Of a stretch of 64,000 nt of DNA, positions 58,284-64,000 are shown one piece after another. Under the pieces are notes generated by a model. The model did no database searches and was not told the origin of the DNA. It saw only the letters and a list, made by a program, of their open reading frames with translations. The position numbers and the translations under genes were made by a program. The DNA is taken from the NCBI GenBank assembly GCA_965247225.1, contig CBDFGT010000029.1, forward strand, positions 310,001 through 374,000, given 5' to 3'. Each line of letters opens with the position of its first letter. Within the stretch, counting starts at the first letter, position 1. Source of the stretch: CBDFGT01 sp965247225 (GTDB lineage: Bacteria; Pseudomonadota; Alphaproteobacteria; Rhizobiales; Rhizobiaceae).

Positions 58284-59069
58284 GTGAAAAAATCTCTCCA
58301 CGAACATGTTGCCGATTGCTGGGAAGGCAATGCCGAACTCTGGACCCGGCAGGCGCGGGCCGGCTATGATGTCTATCGCGACAGGCAGAATACTCCGGCC
58401 TTTCTGGCAATGCTGCCGTCCGTTTGCGGGTTGCGGGGCCTTGATATTGGCTGTGGTGAAGGCGGCAATACGCGGCAGCTTGTCAGCCTTGGCGCGATCA
58501 TGCACGGCGTGGACATAGCGCCCACCTTTGTCCGCCATGCAAGAGAGGCGGGAGGCGGAATTGACTACCATCTTGCCAGCGCAACGGCGCTTCCCTTTTC
58601 TGACGACAGTTTCGATTTTGCGACGGCCTTCATGTCATTGATGGATATGGCCGAGGCGGATGTCGCCCTGAGGGAGGCGCACCGCGTGTTGCATCCCGGC
58701 GGATTTTTGCAGTTTTCCATCCTGCACCCGTGTTTTTGTCCGCCGAAACGACGCAATATCAGAAATGCGGATTGCGATACGGTTGCCATCGAAGTTGCCG
58801 ATTATTTTGCCGTGGTTGATGGTCGCGTTGATGAATGGCATTTCAGCGCGGCCCCTGCCGGCGAGCGGGCGGTGACAGAGAGGTTCCGGGTGCCACGCTT
58901 TCACCGGACGATCAGCAACTGGCTGAATCTTGTCAGTTCCAGCGGCTTTGTGCTCGAAGAGATTGGCGAACCGATGGCAGATGAAGACACGGCACTGGCC
59001 CATCCGATCGTGGCTGATACCCGTGTTGCACCGCTATTCCTGCATGTGCGCGGGCGAAAACCTCTCTGA
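58284..59069 (+). CDS. class I SAM-dependent methyltransferase
   Basis: 261 residues from a GTG at 58284, chosen because AGGAGG lies 8 bp upstream. Methyltransf_11 pattern: LRGLDIGCGEGGNTRQL (SAM motif I near residue 50), MHGVDIAPTFV, ASATALPFSDDSFDFATAFMSLMDM, REAHRVLHPGGFLQFSILHPCF. Substrate unknown. It stands just upstream of the purine operon (97-bp gap) and could be read through into it, but nothing ties it to purines. Confidence 0.85.
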   Translation: MKKSLHEHVADCWEGNAELWTRQARAGYDVYRDRQNTPAFLAMLPSVCGLRGLDIGCGEGGNTRQLVSLGAIMHGVDIAPTFVRHAREAGGGIDYHLASATALPFSDDSFDFATAFMSLMDMAEADVALREAHRVLHPGGFLQFSILHPCFCPPKRRNIRNADCDTVAIEVADYFAVVDGRVDEWHFSAAPAGERAVTERFRVPRFHRTISNWLNLVSSSGFVLEEIGEPMADEDTALAHPIVADTRVAPLFLHVRGRKPL

Positions 59070-59165
59070 TCCGCTTTTGAGACCCATGGCGTTTTTCATG
59101 CTTTTCCCCCTCGACAATTTTCTTTCCCCGGAATAGTTTTTGATGCATTGGAAAAAGGTGATTTG

Positions 59166-60086
59166 ATGGAATATTATCCGCGCAATCTCGTTGGTTACGG
59201 TCGCCATATTCCTGATCCGAAATGGCCGGGCGATGCCAGAATTGCCGTACAGTTCGTGGTGAATTATGAAGAGGGCGGCGAGAGCTGCATTCTGGATGGC
59301 GATCCGGCCTCCGAAAGCCTGCTGTCCGAGATTGTCGGCGCGGCACCCTGGCCCGGCCAGCGCAATCTCAATATGGAATCGATCTACGAATACGGTTCGC
59401 GCGCCGGTTTCTGGCGCTTGTGGCGCATGTTTACCCAGCGAGAGATCCCGGTGACCGTCTATGGGGTTACGCAGGCAATGGCCCGCAACCCGGAAGCCGT
59501 GCATGCCATGCAGGAAGCCAACTGGGAGATTGCCAGCCATGGTCTGCGATGGCTGGAATACAAGGATTTTTCTGAAGAACGGGAGCGCGAACATATTCAC
59601 GAGGCCGTGCGGCTGCACAAGGAACTGACGGGATCGCACCCTTTGGGCATGTATCAGGGCAAGCCTTCGCTCAACACGCTGAAACTGGTGATGGAAGAGG
59701 GCGGGTTCCTCTATTCTTCCGACAATTATTCGGATGACCTGCCATTCTGGGTGCCCGGTCTTGACGGCAAACCCTTCCTGATCATCCCCTATACGCTCGA
59801 TACCAATGACATGCGGTTTGCCACGCCGCAGGGCTTTAATTCCGGAGACCAGTTCTTCACCTATCTGAAAGATGCGTTCGATGTTCTCTATGAAGAGGGC
59901 AGGCATGGTCAGGCCAGGATGATGAATGTCGGGCTGCATTGCCGCCTGGTGGGGCGGCCGGGACGTGCGCTTGGCCTGCAGAAATTTATCGATTATGTGC
60001 TCAGGCACAACAAGGTCTGGATACCAAGGCGCATTGATATTGCCCGGCACTGGTATGATTATCATTTGCCGAGACTGGAAGACTGA
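59166..60086 (+). CDS. puuE: allantoinase PuuE (polysaccharide-deacetylase type)
   Basis: 306 residues from the ATG at 59166 (AAAAAGG upstream). Typical sequence: YPRNLVGYGRHIPDPKWPGDARIAVQFVVNYEEGGESCILDGD, YEYGSRAGFWRLWRMF, WEIASHGLRWLEY, GMYQGKPSLNTLKLV, YSSDNYSDDLPFWV, IPYTLDTNDMRFA and MNVGLHCRLVGRPGR. This is the metal-independent allantoinase of bacteria, which opens allantoin to allantoate in the cytoplasm. It leads the urate-degradation operon; its stop overlaps the uraD start (TGATG). Confidence 0.93.
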   Translation: MEYYPRNLVGYGRHIPDPKWPGDARIAVQFVVNYEEGGESCILDGDPASESLLSEIVGAAPWPGQRNLNMESIYEYGSRAGFWRLWRMFTQREIPVTVYGVTQAMARNPEAVHAMQEANWEIASHGLRWLEYKDFSEEREREHIHEAVRLHKELTGSHPLGMYQGKPSLNTLKLVMEEGGFLYSSDNYSDDLPFWVPGLDGKPFLIIPYTLDTNDMRFATPQGFNSGDQFFTYLKDAFDVLYEEGRHGQARMMNVGLHCRLVGRPGRALGLQKFIDYVLRHNKVWIPRRIDIARHWYDYHLPRLED

Positions 60087-60583
60087 TGGACAGACAGGAA
60101 TTTGTGTCCCGCTTTGGCGGGGTGTTCGAGCATTCTGCATGGGTTGCCGAACATGCCTATGATGCCAGTACCATCAAGGAACCCTTGTCTGCGGACGCTG
60201 TGCATGGTGCCATGGTTGCCGCATTCCGGATGGCCAGCGACGAGGCGAAACTGGCTGTGCTGCAGGCGCATCCCGATCTTGCAGGCAAGCTTGCCATTGC
60301 CGGTGAATTGACCGAGGACAGCCGCAAGGAGCAGGCGGGAGCCGGTCTTGACAGGCTTTCTGCCGAAGAACATGGTCGCTTTACCATGATCAACCGTGAT
60401 TACACGCAGAAATTCGGCTTTCCCTTTATCATCGCGGTGAAGGGTCTCACCAAGGACGATATTTTCAGCGCGTTTGAAACACGCATTCACAACAGCCGCG
60501 AACAGGAACTGGCCACCGCCTGCTCCCAGGTGGAGCGTATTGCGCTTCTGCGGCTGCAATCCCTGATCCCCGGAGTGCTTTGA
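60086..60583 (+). CDS. uraD: OHCU decarboxylase UraD
   Basis: 165 residues: FVSRFGGVFEHSAWVAEHAY, the catalytic-His-bearing DEAKLAVLQAHPDLAGKLA, LDRLSAEEHGRFTMINRDYTQKFGFPFIIAVKGL and RLQSLIPGVL-type end. It decarboxylates 2-oxo-4-hydroxy-4-carboxy-5-ureidoimidazoline to S-allantoin. Coupled on both sides by stop/start overlaps (TGATG). Confidence 0.94.
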   Translation: MDRQEFVSRFGGVFEHSAWVAEHAYDASTIKEPLSADAVHGAMVAAFRMASDEAKLAVLQAHPDLAGKLAIAGELTEDSRKEQAGAGLDRLSAEEHGRFTMINRDYTQKFGFPFIIAVKGLTKDDIFSAFETRIHNSREQELATACSQVERIALLRLQSLIPGVL

Positions 60584-61620
60584 TGACTGATGTTCCCGTT
60601 CATAATCCGCCGTCCTTTGTGCATGGTGCGGTCAATCTCCTGTCTGCAAGGCTGGGTGCGCAGGCGCTGTGGTCTACGGATGATTTTTTTGCGCCGCTCT
60701 CGCGGATGCTGGCCGATGAACCGGCCAAATGGCTGGCCGATGTTTATGATGACAATGGCAAATGGATGGATGGCTGGGAAAGCCGCCGCAAACGCACGCC
60801 CGGGCATGATATTGCCATGGTGAAACTTGCCATGCCGGGGCGCATTGCCGGCTTTGATGTTGATACATCCTATTTCACCGGCAATTACCCGCCGTTCTGT
60901 TCTATCGAGGCGGCTTTTGTTGAGAGTGGCGATCCTGACCCTGAAGACGACGCGGTGTGGAGCGAGATCCTGCCGAAATCGCCGCTCGGCCCTTCTGCCC
61001 ACCATTTTCTTGCTTTGAACGACATGGCCGACAATGACCGTGTGTGGACGCATTTGCGCCTGCATATCTATCCCGATGGCGGCATTGCCCGGTTGCGGGT
61101 CTATGGTCATGCGCATTTTGACTGGAGCAAGGTTACGGCAGGGCAGGAGGTTGATCTTGCCTATATTTTCAACGGAGCGAAATCGCTTGCCTGGTCGAAT
61201 GCCCATTATGGTGTGCCGGACCAGATGCTGGCACCGGGGCGCGGTATCAATATGGGCGATGGCTGGGAGACGGCGCGCCGGCGCGGGCCGGGCCATGACT
61301 GGGCCATTATCAAGCTGGGCCATTGCGGCAGCATTCACCGGGTTGTTGTTGATACGGCGCATTTCAAGGGCAATTTTCCCGATACATGCGAGATCTTTGC
61401 GGCCCATCTGGGCGAGCACGGCGATACGTTTACAGAGGAAGAGATTGCCGCCTCCGAAGGCTGGTCTGTTCTCCTGCCCAGAACAAAATTGCAGATGGAT
61501 CATATCCATGAATTTTCAGGGGACACTGTCAAAAATATCGGGCCGGTAACACATGTGCGCTTTGCCATGCATCCCGATGGCGGGGTCAGCCGGTTGCGCC
61601 TGTTCGGCCACAAGGCCTGA
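60583..61620 (+). CDS. alc: allantoicase
   Basis: 345 residues with the two allantoicase repeats: first WMDGWESRRKRTPGHDIAMVKLAMPGRIAGFDVDTSYFTGNYPPFCSIEAA, second NMGDGWETARRRGPGHDWAIIKLGHCGSIHRVVVDTAHFKGNFPDTCEIFAA, each ending in an HLRLHIYPDGGIARLRVYG-like strand. It splits allantoate to ureidoglycolate and urea. It overlaps uraD by one base. A 52-bp gap follows before the inserted toxin-antitoxin genes, which is the first break in coupling in the operon. Confidence 0.94.
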   Translation: MTDVPVHNPPSFVHGAVNLLSARLGAQALWSTDDFFAPLSRMLADEPAKWLADVYDDNGKWMDGWESRRKRTPGHDIAMVKLAMPGRIAGFDVDTSYFTGNYPPFCSIEAAFVESGDPDPEDDAVWSEILPKSPLGPSAHHFLALNDMADNDRVWTHLRLHIYPDGGIARLRVYGHAHFDWSKVTAGQEVDLAYIFNGAKSLAWSNAHYGVPDQMLAPGRGINMGDGWETARRRGPGHDWAIIKLGHCGSIHRVVVDTAHFKGNFPDTCEIFAAHLGEHGDTFTEEEIAASEGWSVLLPRTKLQMDHIHEFSGDTVKNIGPVTHVRFAMHPDGGVSRLRLFGHKA

Positions 61621-61672
61621 TGGATTTTCGGCTGCGTATGGTGTAGACTGCATCTGTCAGCGGAGAACAGTC

Positions 61673-61963
61673 ATGCGACCATCAGAAGCGATCAAGGGAA
61701 AGTCGGAAGCCATCCGGGCGCTGGCGGCCAAGTATAACACCGCCAATCCCCGGTTTTTCGGTTCGGTTGTTCACGGCACCGATACGGAGATGAGCGATGT
61801 CGATATTCTGGTCGATGCGCTGGAGACGACAACATTCATCCATCTGGGCGGGTTGCAGGCCGAACTTGAAACACTTCTGGGTGTGAGGGTAGATGTGAGG
61901 ACGCCGGGCGCATTGAACAAGAGCTACCGGGGAGATATCATGTCCAGAGCCGTTCCGGTATGA
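61673..61963 (+). CDS. mntA: MntA-type minimal nucleotidyltransferase antitoxin, copy 1
   Basis: 96 residues starting MRPSEAIKGKSEAIRALAAKY. The nucleotidyltransferase motif is FGSVVHGTDTEMSDVDILVD: Gly-Ser, ten residues, Asp-x-Asp. In HEPN/MNT systems such a protein AMPylates the HepT toxin at a Tyr and silences it. Its stop overlaps the hepT start (ATGA). Its first 77 nt are identical to those of copy 2. Confidence 0.88.
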   Translation: MRPSEAIKGKSEAIRALAAKYNTANPRFFGSVVHGTDTEMSDVDILVDALETTTFIHLGGLQAELETLLGVRVDVRTPGALNKSYRGDIMSRAVPV

Positions 61964-62304
61964 CCTTTGACAGATTGACGCAATACGTTGCCGAGATGAA
62001 AACTGCGGCAAGGGATGCGCTGGGTTTCATTGAAACGATGCAGTGGGCAGAGTTTGCCGAAGATAAACGAACGCAGCTGGCTGTTACGATGTGCCTTATC
62101 CGCATAGGGGAACAGGCATCAAAATTGTCTTTAAAGTATCCATCTTTTGCTGCGGAAAATGCGACTATACCCTGGCAGAACATCCGGAACATGCGAAACC
62201 AGATTGCCCACAATTATGAAAATGTTGATCTTGAAGTTGTATGGCGCACTGTGAAGGATTCTCTCCCGGAGCTTGTTTTTGCACTTGAAAATGCTGCCGT
62301 TTGA
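61960..62304 (+). CDS. hepT: HepT-like HEPN toxin, copy 1
   Basis: 114 residues, all-helical DUF86/HEPN. The RNase motif RX4-6HXY is intact: RNQIAHNYE near residue 86, after the conserved PWQNIRNM. Other marks are QLAVTMCLIRIGEQASKLS. HepT cleaves RNA when not modified by MntA; the last Tyr of the motif is the known AMPylation site. Coupled to mntA copy 1 by a 4-bp overlap; 45 bp separate it from copy 2. Confidence 0.9.
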   Translation: MTFDRLTQYVAEMKTAARDALGFIETMQWAEFAEDKRTQLAVTMCLIRIGEQASKLSLKYPSFAAENATIPWQNIRNMRNQIAHNYENVDLEVVWRTVKDSLPELVFALENAAV

Positions 62305-62349
62305 ATGTGATTTGTTGGATATTGAAATTCGTGTTTCAGGAGCCGAATG

Positions 62350-62640
62350 ATGCGACCATCAGAAGCGATCAAGGGAAAGTCGGAAGCCATCCGGGCGCTG
62401 GCGGCCAAGTATAACACCGCCAATCCGCGCTTCTTCGGTTCCGTTGTTCACGGCACGGATAGGGAGGACAGTGACGTCGATATTCTGGTCGATGCGCTTC
62501 CGGGCACGACGCTGTTTCATCTGGGGGGGGTGCAGGATGAACTGGAAACGCTGCTTGGTGTTTCTGTTGATGTTGTGACAACGGATGAAATTCCAAATTC
62601 CAAGCGTCAGCGGCTTATTGATTCTGCGGTTTCCTGCTGA
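62350..62640 (+). CDS. mntA: MntA-type minimal nucleotidyltransferase antitoxin, copy 2
   Basis: 96 residues, the same length as copy 1, from the ATG at 62350 (a tandem ATG at 62347 is also in frame). The motif FGSVVHGTDREDSDVDILVD is intact. The first 77 nt equal copy 1 exactly, and similarity then falls to moderate. A run of eight G at 62523-62530 (encoding LGGV) is absent in copy 1 and could slip. Stop overlaps the next gene by one base (TGATG). Confidence 0.88.
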   Translation: MRPSEAIKGKSEAIRALAAKYNTANPRFFGSVVHGTDREDSDVDILVDALPGTTLFHLGGVQDELETLLGVSVDVVTTDEIPNSKRQRLIDSAVSC

Positions 62641-62993
62641 TGGATGAACGACTGAAAGATCTTTTGCATGAGCTTTGCCTGGCTGCCAGGCAAGCTGTCG
62701 ATTATACTGACACAATCAGCTTTGAGGACTTTCAAAATGATGTCATGCGGCAGCAGGCTGTAGCGATGTGCTTTCTGATTATTGGTGAGTGTGCAGCTAG
62801 ACTCATGGCAGATCATCCCGACTTTGTCGCTGCACACAGTGATTTGCCCTGGCAAAGTATGCGCGGCATGCGAAATCGAATTGCGTATGCTTATTTCAAG
62901 CTGAAGCTGGATTATGTCCGGGATGCTGCCAGACATAATCTGCCGATGTTGACGGCCGCAATTTGTCTTGGTGAAAGGGGTGTTGCCTTATGA
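62640..62993 (+). CDS. HepT-like HEPN protein, copy 2, catalytic His replaced
   Basis: 117 residues. HEPN/DUF86 features: MRQQAVAMCFLIIGECAARLM and LPWQSMRGMRNRIAYAYF. The RX4-6HXY motif reads RNRIAYAYF, so the catalytic His is Tyr (codon TAT at 62886-62888; a single C-to-T change from CAT would do this). It should lack RNase activity. The protein is otherwise full length. Its last codons overlap the allA start by 4 bp (ATGA), so allA translation is coupled to it. Confidence 0.85.
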   Translation: MDERLKDLLHELCLAARQAVDYTDTISFEDFQNDVMRQQAVAMCFLIIGECAARLMADHPDFVAAHSDLPWQSMRGMRNRIAYAYFKLKLDYVRDAARHNLPMLTAAICLGERGVAL

Positions 62994-63514
62994 AATCTGC
63001 TGCAAACCCGCAACCCGTGCAGATGCTCCCCATTCAACCCCTCACCCAAGCCGCCTTTGCCCCCTTCGGCGATGTCATCGAGCCTGATCCATCCTCGATG
63101 CGACTGATCAATTCCGGCACGACCGAGCGCTATCACGCCCTGGCGCGGGCCGAGGCTCCGGGGGATGGTGCGTCTGTGATCCTCAATATTTTCCGCGGGC
63201 AGGCGCGGTCCTTTCCCTATGCGGTCACGATGATGGAGCGGCATCCGTTTGGCAGCCAGAGTTTTTCACCCCTGTCACCCAACCCGTTTCTGGTGGTGGT
63301 AGCGGAAGATGAAGGCGGGAGACCCGGCACCCCGCAGGTGTTCCTGGCCAAGAACGGACAGGGCGTGAATTACCGGGCCAATGTCTGGCACCATCCGCTG
63401 ATGGCGCTGGAGCGGATATCGGATTTTCTGGTTGTGGACCGCGACGGGCCGGGGCATAATCTCGAAGAGTATTTTTATGACGATGCTTTTGTGATCGGGG
63501 AGCCTTTGCGATGA
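62990..63514 (+). CDS. allA: ureidoglycolate lyase AllA
   Basis: 174 residues: LPIQPLTQAAFAPFGDVIEPD, INSGTTERYHALARAE, ILNIFRGQARSFPYAVTMMERHPFGSQSFSPLS, FLAKNGQGVNYRANVWHHPLMAL and FLVVDRDGPGHNLEEYFYDD. It cleaves ureidoglycolate to glyoxylate and urea, the step after allantoicase. It overlaps the second hepT gene (ATGA) and uraH (ATGA). Confidence 0.94.
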   Translation: MKSAANPQPVQMLPIQPLTQAAFAPFGDVIEPDPSSMRLINSGTTERYHALARAEAPGDGASVILNIFRGQARSFPYAVTMMERHPFGSQSFSPLSPNPFLVVVAEDEGGRPGTPQVFLAKNGQGVNYRANVWHHPLMALERISDFLVVDRDGPGHNLEEYFYDDAFVIGEPLR

Positions 63515-63867
63515 CCGGATTGACCACCCATGTTCTGGATACCGCCCTTGGAAAACCGGCGCAGGGCATGCGTATAGACCTTGTCGGCGTTTCCGGGGAC
63601 AGCCGCTGCGCCATCATGACCGTCTATACCAATGCTGACGGACGGGTGGATGGCGGGCCGATGCTGAAGGGCGACACGTTCGTGGCTGGCATCTATGAAC
63701 TGGTATTTCATGCCGGAGACTACCTGCGCAGCACGGGTGCTATGCTGACGGACCCGCCGTTTCTCGACATCATTCCCATCCGCTTCGGCATTTCCGACAC
63801 GACGGCGCATTATCATGTGCCATTGCTGATTTCGGGATACGGGTTTTCCACATATCGTGGAAGCTGA
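63511..63867 (+). CDS. uraH: hydroxyisourate hydrolase UraH
   Basis: 118 residues of the transthyretin-related family: LTTHVLDTALGKPAQGMRIDL with the N-terminal catalytic His, RCAIMTVYTNADGRVDGG, YELVFHAGDYL, FLDIIPIRFGISDTTAHYHVPLLISGYGFSTYRGS ending in the YRGS signature. It hydrolyses 5-hydroxyisourate to OHCU, the substrate of UraD. Last gene of the operon; its stop is 2 bp from the converging VapC-like gene. Confidence 0.95.
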   Translation: MTGLTTHVLDTALGKPAQGMRIDLVGVSGDSRCAIMTVYTNADGRVDGGPMLKGDTFVAGIYELVFHAGDYLRSTGAMLTDPPFLDIIPIRFGISDTTAHYHVPLLISGYGFSTYRGS

Positions 63868-63869
63868 GT

Positions 63870-64000
63870 TTACAGCAGTTTCAAGCCCAGATGTTCGTGC
63901 ATAGGCGTAAAATCTCTATCATGCTGCAAAAGGGAGTGCCCGTGTTCAATACAGAAGGTTCCGATGATCAGGTCTGCAGACTTCCTGACGGTTATGCCGC
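63870..64000 (-). CDS. VapC-like PIN domain protein, C-terminal fragment
   Basis: The minus strand from the right edge reads ITVRKSADLIIGTFCIEHGHSLLQHDRDFTPMHEHLGLKLL and stops at 63870. This is the C-terminal end of VapC-type PIN ribonucleases: the I.Vr...D.lIa.fcie....lLh.DrDF......lgl pattern, with Asp of KSADLI and DRD as acidic metal ligands. The rest, and any VapB antitoxin gene, lie beyond the window. Confidence 0.85.
   Translation of the reverse strand, partial: GITVRKSADLIIGTFCIEHGHSLLQHDRDFTPMHEHLGLKLL

Noticed and set aside
1..64000. Search by eye for rRNA, CRISPR arrays, transposases, integrases and replication origins
   Set aside because: No such sequences were recognised; the only stable RNA gene is the tRNA-Arg.

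Overview
The window looks like a chromosomal segment of a Rhizobiales alphaproteobacterium close to Rhizobiaceae/Brucellaceae. The grounds are gene content, not a database search. There is a chvE-gguABC sugar operon next to a gbpR-type LysR gene, eukaryote-type glutamine synthetase glnII with a divergent gstI-like inhibitor gene, an lpiA-acvB pair, a feuP-feuQ-like two-component system, thuA-thuB and an iolG/idhA gene with an IolR-type operator. Base composition is moderately GC-rich and even, without an obvious island. No rRNA, CRISPR array, phage or insertion sequence was seen; one tRNA (Arg, CCG) is present.

Region 1 (1-8.3 kb) carries the end of a polyol dehydrogenase gene followed by an SDR, a HAD phosphatase and an FGGY pentulose kinase (polyol/pentitol use). 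Small housekeeping genes follow (DUF2325, DUF423, truncated globin), then thuAB behind a LacI-type operator, a lipoprotein, the tRNA and a second SDR. Region 2 (8.3-16.2 kb) is a xylose-type ABC transporter operon divergent from its ROK regulator, then a vanadium haloperoxidase-like protein paired with a CRTAC1 repeat protein. Region 3 (16.2-24.3 kb) holds glnII/gstI with a sigma-54 promoter, a GNAT enzyme, a periplasmic ferritin-like protein behind an FNR/FixK box, an ABC-F ATPase behind a short leader ORF and attenuator-like structure, iolG with an IolR box, and gbpR. Region 4 (24.5-33 kb) is one long operon joining ChvE-GguAB uptake to non-phosphorylating L-arabinose breakdown (GguC/AraD1, semialdehyde dehydrogenase, sugar-acid dehydratase).

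Region 5 (33-46.7 kb) holds a PilZ protein, the transglutaminase/alpha-E/ATP-grasp trio (with two apparent +1 frameshifts at the 5' end of the ATP-grasp gene), a proline iminopeptidase, a DMT exporter, an unrecognised small protein behind a perfect palindrome, an RhlE-type helicase, lpiA-acvB (lysyl-phosphatidylglycerol synthesis and turnover) and a lone TadE/G-like protein. Region 6 (46.7-59 kb) contains the FeuPQ-like system with a PepSY protein, a secreted acidic peptide, DUF1905, an MttB-family methyltransferase, a large hybrid kinase that lacks its phospho-acceptor histidine and is frameshifted before its last receiver, the two MnmC half-activities as divergent genes whose start codons overlap, a double-retropepsin/PDZ protein and a methyltransferase.

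Region 7 (59.1-64 kb) is a tightly coupled purine (urate) degradation operon: puuE-uraD-alc, then allA-uraH. Two tandem MntA/HepT (MNT/HEPN) toxin-antitoxin modules sit between alc and allA. The second is a near copy of the first, with a 77-nt identical start, an eight-G run in its mntA, and a Tyr in place of the catalytic His in its HepT. A VapC-like PIN gene converges on the operon at the window edge. This embedded, apparently half-dead tandem TA pair and the histidine-less hybrid kinase are the most unusual items.
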